From Saturnia japonica (lineage: Eukaryota > Arthropoda > Insecta > Lepidoptera > Saturniidae): a stretch of 64,000 nt of DNA. Within the stretch, counting starts at the first letter, position 1. Every line of letters begins with the position of its first letter. The stretch spans positions 10,980,985 to 11,044,984 of the forward strand of contig CM065329.1 of NCBI GenBank assembly GCA_033032175.1, written 5' to 3'. Of this stretch, positions 22,573 through 32,686 are shown piece by piece. A program made the position numbers and the translations under genes. The notes under the pieces are model-generated. The model saw nothing but the letters and a program-made list of their open reading frames with translations, had not been told where the DNA came from and ran no database searches.

Positions 22573-22993
22573 TTTTGTTTGTAAGGATTAATATGCCATG
22601 TCTCAAAATAATGCTTATAAATAACTTTTTAATTTTCAACAAATCTTTGTCACAAAATACTTTGTTGTAGCTTATGTATAAGAAATAGGCATATGCTATC
22701 GCTGACTTTTTTTAGATATACTACAGACCAATATCATTGTAGAATATTGTATTTCCGTATCATTAACGATTACACCAGCGCACGCGGATAAAGCAGTTCG
22801 GGGGGCCTTGACTTCCGACTTATGTAACAAAAATCATTATTTAGGGCTATCTGAGGTTGTTAGCCTATACTATTCCTCGAGAGTCTGGCTATCAAACACA
22901 AAAAGAATTTTTCGAATCCGACCGGTAGACCCAGAGATTAGCGCGTTTAAACAAACAAACAAAAAACCTTTCCGCTTTATTATATTAGTATAG
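22573..22993 (+). repeat. SINE-like repeat with TTATATTAGTA tail
   Basis: Same family as 3513-3982. Shared words are GTAAGGATTAATATGCCATG, AGCGCACGCGG and TTCGAATCCGACCGGTAG. Confidence 0.7.
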
Positions 22994-22995
22994 AT

Positions 22996-23188
22996 TAAAA
23001 ACGATAATAGAAGGGAAAATTGAAGGAGAGAGGAAGAGAGGAATACCAAGAACGACATACATTCAGCAAGTGAAAGAAAAATTGGCGCCGTGTCATATCA
23101 CGATGTCAAGAGAAAAATTTGCAGAATGTAGGGATAGCTGGAAATTGCTCCACCGACAAGAGCACCACCGCTCTTTAATTGCATTATA
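22996..23188 (+). mobile_element. LINE ORF2 C-terminal fragment
   Basis: One frame reads IIEGKIEGERKRGIPRTTY, then a Trp-Lys-Leu-Leu-His segment and a stop. This IEGKxEGxRxRGRPRxxY pattern ends many insect LINE proteins. Only about 60 residues remain. Confidence 0.6.
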
Positions 23189-24285
23189 AAATGGGAGATT
23201 GTAAGTCTGTGGAACTGCATTTTTTAATTTACTGTGCCCTCCTAATCTGCTTTAAGGGCCCTATTTTTCTCTGACCACTCCACCATCCCGTTGAAAGCAT
23301 AGGGCGCTTACAAAGAAGGGTCATTATCGCCCAGATTGAGAAAGATGGAATTAGATGTATAAGGAAACCTATTTTAGGTTTCACATAAAACCGGCTCGGA
23401 TTGCATAATAAGTCACTTTTACTTACCGGTTACATTGATTAGTTTTGCTTCAAACTAAGTATAAGGGTTAACACACACTGCGTATTTCCATCGGACGACT
23501 TTATTTTTTCCGCACCATATAAAAATTGGTAATAAATACGTACGCACTGCGATATATGTTACAGTTTCCGTTGTCTTGTCATGTTTCAGTTAAACTTTTG
23601 AGGTTGGTAGCTGCTCATTTTTTAGTGTATTGTGTAAATGAAAAGAAACTGAGGTGTCGAGGGACATCCCACAAATGCGAAGATTCTTACACATTGTAAT
23701 AAAATGCAATTAAACATTTATATAAACACACTTCGATATAATTGTAAATTACTCGATTATTGTTACAAATACTTTATAAAAGAAAATAAAAAAATTATGA
23801 GGTTAATTATGCAAAGTGGTTCAAAATACACTGCTGCTCGTTGTCGCATTCGCATTCTTTAAATACAGTCTTGCTCATTAGCATATTTATCAATACGCGC
23901 CGGACATCCAAATAAGATCATTGCGTCTTCCTTTCGTGATGTTTGACTTTGACTGAGGTAAGCTCCCGTCCCAAATGTACGTTCAGAAGTTTTGCTCAAG
24001 TATCAAGATTCATCTCCAGTCGCGCTTTTTTAGTATTTCAACTATTCGTGCGTGACATTATTTCCGCAGTCTGTGTAACGTTTTATAAAATGTTATATTA
24101 CTTGCGGTGAATATTACGCGCGTTGCAAAATTGGTAGTGTGTGTTAACCTAACCGCTTCCATGCTATAACGGGTCAGCTGTTTAATCCGCTGTGGTTGGG
24201 TGGTGAGGAATGTCAGGATAGTATTTTTTTTTAATACAAACCCACATTTACACTTTCGCCAATGTCATGGAATATGAAGGAACTT

Positions 24286-24590
24286 TCATTCGTAAGGATA
24301 TTAATATGTCATGCCTAGTAATAATGGTCATAAATTGCTTTTTAATTATTTTTAATTTTTTGTTACAAAATCCCAGATTGTGGCTTATGTATAAGAGATA
24401 GGCTTATGGAATCTTGTTTTTTTTTTTAGATATACTAAGCACCAATATTTTTGTAGAACATTGTATTTACGTATAACCAACGATTACGCTAGCACACGCG
24501 CATAAAGCATTTTATGATCGCTCTGACTTTCGACTTGACAAAAATCAATATACTTAATCTTGCTATAAATATTGTTACAAGGAAAAAGCT
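24286..24590 (+). repeat. SINE-like repeat, diverged copy
   Basis: Matches 22573-22850 in CATTCGTAAGGATATTAATA, TGTATAAGAGATAGGC and the GCACACGCGCATAAAGCA block. Confidence 0.6.
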
Positions 24591-24695
24591 TTTTTTTTCT
24601 ATTGCATAAATCATTTATTACTGTAGTGTGTGTTAGTTTATACATTAATATATTAACAATAAAAAATGGGTTCGTGTACTTATGTACGCGCGTGA

Positions 24696-25709
24696 GAAGT
24701 TATACTTCTTTGGCATCATTAAAAAGTTCATTTTAAATTAGAAAAATTAAATAAATAAATATTTATTTTCTTACATTAAGTCTAACATAAATTGTCTTAT
24801 TATTCGAATTGTATTTTTAATTAAATGATGTCCACTTCCATAGTATCTTCCGGTAATGTCTGAATCGGAACTTATATAATTAATATATATATATGTATAT
24901 AATTATTAAAAACCAAATTTAGAGAATAATAAATATATAAGACATAATTTGTACTAAATATTATAAGATTCTTAATTTTAAATGTTTATTATTGATTATT
25001 TAATATTTTAAAAATAAATTTAATAATAAATTCAAAAATTGGATTTAAGGTTGGTCATTTTTTAATTATTTTTATTGATTTCTTAATTTAATATTCACTT
25101 TTCATTTTTATCAAAAAAATTTCATTAAATTTATTTAGTTATTTTTATAAATATTTATTATTTATTCAATTTAATAGCAAATATTAAAAATTAATATTAT
25201 AATTTGATGTTCAATTTTAATTTTTATCACAAACGTTTTATTAAATGTTATATTAAATTTATTTCTTTATTTTGTAAATATTAAATAACCAATAATAAGT
25301 ATTTAACATTAATAATTTAATAATAATATTTAGTGTTAATTATATTAAATAAAAGTATTTTAATTTATATCAATAAATAATACATACGGATAGTTAACCT
25401 CAATTATATTGGAGCACTTGGAAAAGTATATAAGCACAATTTTTTTCACTAATATTCACAAATAGTAAGTAATATCAATCAAAATATTCAATTGAAATCA
25501 CTACTGAATATAATTTATTAGCACATATATAATTCGCACTTGTATGAAACTAAAACACGTGTTGGGAATGTATAAACTAGAAACATGTTGATAAATATTA
25601 TAAATATGAAAACAGTCATACTGTTAATTTTGTGTCACAGATGCGCGCGCATCTTAAAATTTCACTCTCATCATTTTTTCATAACGCGCCTAAAGAAAAG
25701 TATAACTTC
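24696..25709. mobile_element. AT-rich element bounded by imperfect inverted repeats
   Basis: Left end GAAGTTATACTTCTTTGGC (24696-24714) and the inverse of the right end GAAGTTATACTTTTCTTTAGGC (25688-25709) share most bases. The 1 kb between is almost only A and T with no ORF. The right end abuts the maT-like transposase relic, so it may be that element's own end, with the AT block inserted or expanded beside it. Confidence 0.45.
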
Positions 25710-25724
25710 AAAAATACATGAAGC

Positions 25725-26818
25725 TCATTCAAAATAATCGCCATTGGCTTTAATACAATTCTTTAAACTTTGAGGCCAGTTATCAATGGAAACACGTACT
25801 TTCTCCATGGGGAAATTCTTCACTGTCAATTTTATGGATTGTTTTGGGGACTCCAAATTATCATGGCGTTTAGAGCATGCCATACTGTCTAAAACTGACC
25901 ATAAATCATAATCCAGCGGATTAAGATCGGGACTAGATGACGGCCAGCCTTCAGCTCTGATGAATTCCGAAATGTTCGTTTCCAACCACGCTTGAGTGGA
26001 TTGAGCTTTATGACCCGGGGTTGAGTCTTGCTGAAAAGACCATCATTGGTTAAGGAACATGGTGTTGTTAAGAGGCTTAACCACCTTCTCGAGAATCGTA
26101 TCTTGATACACTTGTGCCGATGTTTTGATACCTTTTTTACAAAAGTATGGCTCAGTCACTCCTTGATAGCTAACACCCCACCAAACCATCACTGAAGTCG
26201 GATAATGTCCACGTTGTACTCTGCTGACTAATTGGGAAGCTTCTATAGAGCTTCGAGCATAAACTCGGTCATTCTGCTTGTTAAAACATTGCTCAATAGT
26301 AAATAATGTCTCGACAGTAAATAACATTTTTCTATGACCTCCCTTTGCGGAAGTTTTTTTTATTTTATCACTCTATTTATTTTTAAATTATCAGTTAAAT
26401 AATGGCCAGTGCATCTCTTATAGGCTGCAAGTCCCAAGTCATCGTTTAAAATACGCGACACGGTTCTAGGTGCTATATTAATTTCCCGAGATAAAATCTT
26501 ATGCTTTCGGACAGGATTTCTTCGAATTCTTTCCTTTACTGCATTGATCGCCTTTTTTGTACGAATACTACGTGGACGGCCAGATCTTTTTCTGTCACAA
26601 GCAGAGGAGGTTTCATTGTACCTATCAATAGCCCGGTATACAAACATTTGACTAATACCAAGATGCCGTAGAGTTTCAAAAATTGCATTTGGCTCTCTAC
26701 CTACTTTGTGTAATGCTATCACAATTCGGTTCTCTTTATCACCCCCACTCCATTTTAATATCACAAAAATATTTAATACCGATTGGCACGAAAATGAGAA
26801 AACACAATGAATATTCAT
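25725..26818 (-). pseudogene. maT-like Tc1/mariner (DD37D) transposase relic
   Basis: The N-terminal part (26818-26360) has a helix-turn-helix: HKVGREPNAI, SGRPRSIRT, APRTVSRILNDDLGL. The catalytic part (26327-25725) has VMVWWGVSYQG, FQQDS and SSPDLNPLDYDLW. I count 37 residues between the last two acidic residues, hence DD37D, the maT group. It is broken by a frameshift near 26330-26360 and an in-frame TGA at 26045-26043. It cannot make an active enzyme as it stands. Confidence 0.8.
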
Positions 26819-26879
26819 ATAAGAATAACATATTCCAAATTCAAATATAGTATTATGTTTTTTTTTTTATTGTAAAAGT

Positions 26880-27010
26880 ATTTATGGCCAGACTAAGTAT
26901 AAGACTAACTGAGAGGTGTAGCTTAATGCTAGATAGCCTATCATATATAAAAAGATTTTTTTTCAAATCCGACTGGTAGTTCCAGAGGTTAGCGTATTTA
27001 AACAAACTAG
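26880..27010 (-). repeat. SINE-like fragment
   Basis: AATCCGACTGGTAGTTCCAG and AGCGTATTTAAACAAAC match the tail of the 3513-3982 family. Strand assignment is uncertain. Confidence 0.45.
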
Positions 27011-27254
27011 CGGTCGCCCAATGATCAAAATTCAACAAGCGACTATTTAATCATAGACTATTTTCTGTTTGACATTTGCAGTATGAACCTAAACAATGAA
27101 TATTATATCACTTGCCGTCACTTTTCATTGAGTGACAATGTCAGTATTTGGAGGGGGGGGGGGGGGTCTAAGTTCAATGGCCCTGGTCGTGTTATAGGAT
27201 TCACAGTGTTAATTTATTTTATTTAATATATTAGTAACGGATATTATAGATTAA

Positions 27255-27385
27255 TTTTAGCTTTATGCACTCCTTCTCCATATAAACTTTAACCATGACA
27301 AATCTCAGAGACTTCCGTGCACGCAATACGCTTAAAAATGGGTCCGAAGTTTTCTTCTCAAGTATTAATATAATGATGATAAAAA
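27255..27385 (+). repeat. Short repeat shared with 12095-12215
   Basis: CACTCCTTCTCCATATAA plus the TTTTCTTCTC block. It abuts the ADAR exon at 27405. Confidence 0.5.
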
Positions 27386-27404
27386 CTGATATGGTAATAT
27401 CAAG

Positions 27405-27651
27405 CGGCGACGAGCTCTCTAGGCGTTCCAGTATGGCGGGTCCTTGCGTATACACCTCTTTGTTGGTGGCTACGGTTCAGTCACGTTCTTCTTCTTCCAG
27501 GGCTATATGCAGCCGGATAGATAGATGGTTATCGTCTTTGCCGCCGGCGTACCGTCAGCAGAGACCGTTGTTGGCGCGCGCCGCGAGCGCCGAAGCCAGG
27601 AGCCCGGCTAAGACGCCCTCGTTCAGCGTATGCTGGTGCTCCACGACGCCC
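27405..27651 (+). CDS. Adar: ADAR-like exon a
   Basis: Starts after ATCAAG in phase 2 and ends before GTGAGT. It encodes 82 residues with GDELSRRSSMAG, then VYTSLLVATV, RAICSRI, EARSPAKTPSFSVCW. The acceptor has a poor pyrimidine tract, so the 5' edge is uncertain. Confidence 0.65.
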
Positions 27652-30600
27652 GTGAGTATACCGAGATGAACTAATTATGGCGCAGTTGGAAGCATATACT
27701 GGTGACGTGAGTTCGAAGCCCTGCAATAAGCCTAAGCGGCCGGTGAAGGAAACCATAGGGCATGGTGGTTTAGCTTCTGGTTAGCTACCACCCTGAATTT
27801 CAAAATCTATCTACAAGCACCTATAGATGTCTTCCGGTAGTTGTACTTGTAACTGCCATCTTGGACCACATCGTCTCTTAAGATCTGAGGGGTGGGATCG
27901 TGTCCATAAGTCCATAAAGCTAAAATCTATAACGATATAAAAACACACACTAGGGGGCCAAGCTTTTTTGGTTAATGTTGCGTTTGGGACAGGAGTAAAA
28001 GCGTTCTGATGGGACGTCGCTACGTGCCATTATTGTAATGTTCCGAAAGTAATGCTGATTTATTAAAATAAAATTTTACCCTGTAGGTGGAGCTGGAAGT
28101 TTTGAACGCGACGACGGGCAAGCTCGAGAACGGGCAGCCGTCGCTGTTGTGCAAGCAAAGTATGTTTGCGAGATGGCACTACCTGATGAAGAAGCTGCCG
28201 CAAATCGAACAGGTCAGTAGTAAACACGAGTCACAAGGATCTCATAACAGTAGAAAAGTGAGATTATCTTTTTTTAAAGATTTAATGGCAACGTATGTTC
28301 GTCAACAAATCTGCCAGTGTCAAGAGAATAGAATATTTTTTTCTTGTTTTGGCGCCAGTGTCAATGTTTTAAGCTTGCGTAAATTTTTCCAATATACAAA
28401 ATGGTGTCTACTGACAAGACGGTGACTCCCTCTTTTCAGAACTATCTACGGAGTTTTGTGACATCTCAAACTGCATGTTTCCACTTTATAATCCACTTCA
28501 TACATACAAACATTGATTTTTATATATATAAGGAAGACTATTAAATGACGACCAGTTGGAAAACCAATAAAAAATTTGATCTTTGTTTCAAAATCGGTTG
28601 AGAATTATTTTATTAAGATTTCTGAAAGTATTATTAACAATTCGTAATGACATGTTGAATGTCATGTTTTTTCCCCGTGTACAAAATTCTAATAAAATCT
28701 GATGAGAAGTAATACAAATTTAATTTTTGAATTCTTTTTGTGATTTATAAATGTAAATATTGCACATAACAATCGAGTTAAATCCGAACGTACAAAAACA
28801 GACAGAAATTTTTTTTAGAGCACATTCGAAATCGGTGCTCTTTATATGGGATATCTATAGAGAAATTTTGAAAACTTACAAACATTACTACAGATTCGTG
28901 ATTGAAAAAGTTCATGATATGCGATAGGACAGTAATTATTTATACAATTAATAAAATTGAAGTGACTGTTTATAATGTCAAAATAACAGTCAAAATAACT
29001 AAATGCATATGAAAGTATATACGATACCTATAACAAAACACCCATATAAATTTTTTTTGTCTGTCTGTTTGTTCCGGGTAATCACCGAAACGGTTCGACT
29101 GATTTTATCGGGACTTCCATTGGTAGATAGATAGCTGAATGTATAGGGAGTAACTTAGGCTCCTTTTATTTTAGAATAATAATTAGAGTTCTGCACGTAT
29201 AAAAAAAAACTGATCGTGGTGAATCAATTCGGGCGCTTAAATGGCCTGTGCTGAGTAAATCATAAGAGATGTAGCAAATTAATGTACTAAACAATTGTAG
29301 ATATTAAAAAGACCTACAAAGAAGTCTGTCTTCTAAGGAACACCCACAATAAGCATTTTTGTCTTTAAAATAGCCGGTAGCGGGGGAGCAATATTCGCGT
29401 GGACATTCTGTAGTCCATACGAGCGAAGCCACGAGCACAGCTAGTAAAAAAATATAAAATATAATTGAAAATAACCTTTAATATAATCATTATTAAATCA
29501 ATTATTTTGTTTAATAATATTGATTTGTATATTAGGTCCTTACATATGAAATTAGCGTTTTGTCGTACTGGCCACTTTGATCTGAAATATCTCCTCTTTG
29601 GTTAACAATTCCAAATTCAAATTTATAAATTCATTTAGCTGGTACATTTGTGTTTTGAAAACAGTCATTCATTTGTTTTTCCCTCATTATTTTTTTCTTT
29701 GGCGTCGCTTATTACCGCACAATGGAAAACATGAAATATCGGTATATTTACGAGTAAGAGTTCTACCGTGGCACCAGTGCTGCAGAAACAGCTCGAAGGA
29801 TTAATGATGTGTAAGGCGCTGGTGTCGTTAAAGAAAGCACGGTACGTTTTTGGTTTCAAAGTTTTTGTTCTGTAAATTTCGACCTTCAGAACCAACCCCG
29901 TGCACGACCGGAGACCAAAGTGGTAACTGAAGAATTAAAGGTTATTGTGGACGCGGATCCATCACAAAGTACTTCAGAGATAGCTGCAGGCTTCGGGGTA
30001 AGTGATAAAACTGTATTAATCCACTTGAAGCAAATCGGGAAAGTAAAAAAACTTGAACCATGAGAACCTCATGAATTGAGTGAATCGAACTTGCAAACAC
30101 GCGTCGACAGCTGTGTTACTTTGCTCAACCGACACAATAATGAAGGGATTTTAAATCGAATCATTACTTGTGATGAAAAGTGGACACTGTACGATAATCG
30201 GAAGTGCTCGTCGCAATGGCTGAACCGGGAGTATTTGGTGGACTAGTGCCGGTGTCGTTCATTACAGCTTTCTAAAATCTGGCCAATTGATTACGGCAGA
30301 TATCTATTGTCAGCAACTGCAAACCATGAAGGAAGAACTAGCTGCTAAACAACCGAGATTGGTCAATCGCTCTAGGCCACTGCTGTTTCACGACAACGCT
30401 AGACCACACACTGCACAACAAACAACCACTAAGTTAGATATCCACCGTACTCCCCGCACCTTGCTCCAACAGATTACTATTTTTTCCGGAATTTGGAACG
30501 CTTCTTACAAGGAAAAAAATTCATCTCCGATGCGGCAGTCCAAACCACCTTCAAAGAGTTTATTGATTCTCGCCCCCATGGTTTTTTGAGTAAAGGGATC

Positions 30601-32686
30601 AATTAACTACCTTAAAAATAGCGAAAGTGCATGGATAATAATGGTACATACTTCGATTGATTAAATGTATAATTTCATAATATTTTTTAATTTTACTTTT
30701 ACCATATAAAACGCTAATTTCATATGTAAGGACCTAATATTTTGTGCTGTTCTTCTTGTCAAACGAAACAACAATAACGTATGACGTCACTCGTGTGTAA
30801 GCGAACATTACTCAATTAGTGCGTTGAGCTGGCATCTGTTGTTTCCTTAAAATTTTTTGCGTGTAAGACTCTTTATAACGATAACTCCCTATAACGTTGA
30901 AGTGAGCCCAACTTGGTTGGTTTGCGTTAAAACCCACATATTGAAACACTCTTTATAGCGATACGCCATTCTCTATTACGAAGAAATGTGTAGGAAGACG
31001 ATTCCACCACATATCTAGATATGAATAGAATACATAAAATAATACAAAACAAGTATTGGCATAGCAAAAAACGTCAGACAAAGTTATCAGACTATATGTG
31101 TAAACAATAATTTATAAGCATTTATTATTTAAGACATACATATTAAAAATTCTTGTTAATTTGGTTTTTTTTTGTCACTCCATATAACGATAACTTTCTA
31201 TAACGACAAAAAATGCTCAGTCCCTTGAGTTTCGTTATAAAGAGTTTACACTGTAGTACTGATTTTACGTGTGACGTCATTCGCTCTTCGGTGTCCTTTG
31301 CGCAGAAATTTAAAAATGTAACGTTTAGAGACGTTACTTTAAGTGCCTAAAGTGCGTTGTTCATGTGAAATTATATTTTCCCTAGCTTTATAAATCCATA
31401 ATGTGTAATATAGTTAACGCTTTTTGTAAAGTTCTCCGGTTGCCTATTAAAGTCGGTGTCGACGGTTTCCAGATGCCCAGCGATGGGCAGCCTCCAGCAT
31501 CGCTACCGGAGAACATGGATAGTATTTTGTACAGCGAGGCGAAACAGCTGAGCAGGGACTACCAGGTAAAAAAATACTCCCTAAAAGTATATTCCGGTGT
31601 TAACGGTGTGGCTGGCAACACTCAACACCGGTAAACAGGCCGTTTCGTCTGAACCGCAATGGGTAATTTCCCTCAGTTAAGACTGCCAGTCTTGTTGCAA
31701 ATTGATTTATAGTTTATAAGCAACCAAAAGTCGCAAAGTAGCATACGGACCGCCTCGTGGTAAGTAGCTACCGTAGTCTATGAATGAACCCTTGTAATAC
31801 CATAGCTGCATAGGGTATCACCAGCGCGTTGCCAACTTTTGAACCCCTTTTCCCCAAACAACTCTGGAAATCGTACTCACCGCAGGTACACAACACAAGG
31901 TTATTTGGATCTTCTGTAGGATGAAGATGTGCTACCAGTCAGGCTGCCTGCGCCAAGTAGAGAGACAAGAATTTCTTAATGAATTTTTGGTTGACTCTAT
32001 TTTAGTTGATAATGTAATCCATATTATGTGAATAGAAGTCATGTCGAGAGTGAGTGAATTAGAAATATTATGTACTAGCTGACCCGCGCAACTTTGTCTG
32101 CGTCATAAAATAGAGATAGAGTGGGTCGTAGGCATCGTAATAATAGGTATCGCCCGCCTCCCACATTCTGTTTAATAAAAATGCGCTCGCGATATTTGAT
32201 TTTTTTAAAATTAATATAAACAACTCCATCACACACGATTGTTGCGTAACTTTAAACAAACACGCAGCGCACGCAGTGGAAGCTCTCAAAAGGAAAAAAA
32301 ATCCCCCGTTTATGTAACATTTATCATTGATGCTCTGCTCCTATTGGGTCATATAGCCTGTGGCCTTCACTATACCCTAGAGAACATGTGTACAAAATTT
32401 CAGGATGATCGGTCGAATAGTTTACGCGTGAAAGCGTAAAACACAAACTCACTTTCACATTTATAATATTAGTTAGGATGGCAACACTAAAACGTGTGTT
32501 TCTCGTGAATTTTCTATTGGACACGTCTTGTATATCGGTGTTTTTTTTTAAACATAGGAAGCGAAATCCGAATTATTCGGAGCGTTCGAGAGAGCGAAAC
32601 TGGGCAGTTGGATTAAGAAACCTATAGAACAGGACCAATTTGTATGCGAATTGCTCGATGCGGAAGAGAGTGCGCTATTCACCTAG
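27405..32686 (+). CDS. Adar: ADAR-family adenosine deaminase, last four exons only
   Basis: Joined exons: 27405-27651, 28087-28212, 31473-31565, 32558-32686 (TAG at 32684-32686). All junctions are in phase. The family deaminates adenosine to inosine in double-stranded RNA in the nucleus. Visible parts of the editase domain: GDELSRR, RAICSRI, SLPPAYRQQRPLL, KTPSFSVCW, LEVLNATTGK, LCKQSMFARW, YSEAKQLSRDYQEAK, SWIKKPIEQDQF. The last two match the ADAR2 C-terminus closely. The upstream half with the HAE zinc/proton-shuttle motif and the dsRNA-binding domains was not found. The segment after GDELSRR is about ten residues shorter than in ADAR2. It could be a divergent Adar, an ADAD-like paralogue, or a decayed copy. 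Introns carry a mariner and a MITE. Confidence 0.75.
27683..27895 (+). repeat. SINE-like repeat in ADAR intron
   Basis: Matches 13905-14140: GAAACCATAGGGCATGGTGG, GTTAGCTACCACC, GATGTCTTCCGGTAG, GACCACATCGTC. Confidence 0.65.
28087..28212 (+). CDS. Adar: ADAR-like exon b
   Basis: Acceptor TGTAG, donor GTCAGT, 42 codons. Encodes VELEVLNATTGKLENG and LLCKQSMFARWHYL, matching the IEVINATTGK...LCKHALYCRW block of ADAR2. Confidence 0.85.
28960..29445 (-). repeat. Lepidopteran CTAGCTGTGCCCGTGG repeat, inverted copy
   Basis: From the TATAATGTCAAAATAACAG tail to GCGAAGCCACGAGCACAGCTAG. Confidence 0.75.
29532..30737 (+). mobile_element. mariner element with both inverted ends, transposase dead
   Basis: The ends are perfect inverted repeats: TTAGGTCCTTACATATGAAA at the left and its inverse at 30718-30737, continuing a few bases inward. 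TA duplications flank it at 29530-29531 and 30738-30739. The plus-strand coding region shows mariner motifs in pieces: ITCDEKWTLYDN, RSRPLLFHDNARPH, a YSPHLAPTDY-like block. Several frameshifts and stops separate them. The ends suggest the mellifera/cecropia type. It sits in an ADAR-like intron. Confidence 0.88.
30861..31251. mobile_element. pogo/Tigger-like MITE
   Basis: Left end GTGTAAGACTCTTTATAACG and the inverse of the right end GTGTAAACTCTTTATAACG are near-identical. Inner CCCTATAACG and TATATAACGATAAC words repeat the motif. The CAGTGTAAACTCTTTATAACG type end is typical of pogo-like elements. No ORF. Confidence 0.65.
31473..31565 (+). CDS. Adar: ADAR-like exon c
   Basis: Acceptor TTTCCAG, donor GTAAAA, 31 codons. 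Ends YSEAKQLSRDYQ, matching YHESKLAAKEYQ of ADAR2. Confidence 0.85.
31740..31930 (-). repeat. Diverged inverted copy of the 18650-18860 repeat
   Basis: Holds GCATACGGACCGCCTCGTGG, GCGCGTTGCCAACTTTTG and CCGCAGGTACACAACACAAG, inverse matches to the family. Confidence 0.6.
32073..32478 (+). repeat. SINE-like repeat, CTAGCTGACCCGCGCAACTT type
   Basis: Head ACTAGCTGACCCGCGCAACT and tail ACTTTCACATTTATAATATT. It ends about 80 bp before the last ADAR-like exon. Confidence 0.7.
32558..32686 (+). CDS. Adar: ADAR-like terminal exon
   Basis: Acceptor ACATAG after a T run. Encodes EAKSELFGAF, LGSWIKKPIEQDQF and a short acidic end before TAG. ADAR2 has GAWVEKPTEQDQF here. Confidence 0.88.
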   Translation, partial: EAKSELFGAFERAKLGSWIKKPIEQDQFVCELLDAEESALFT

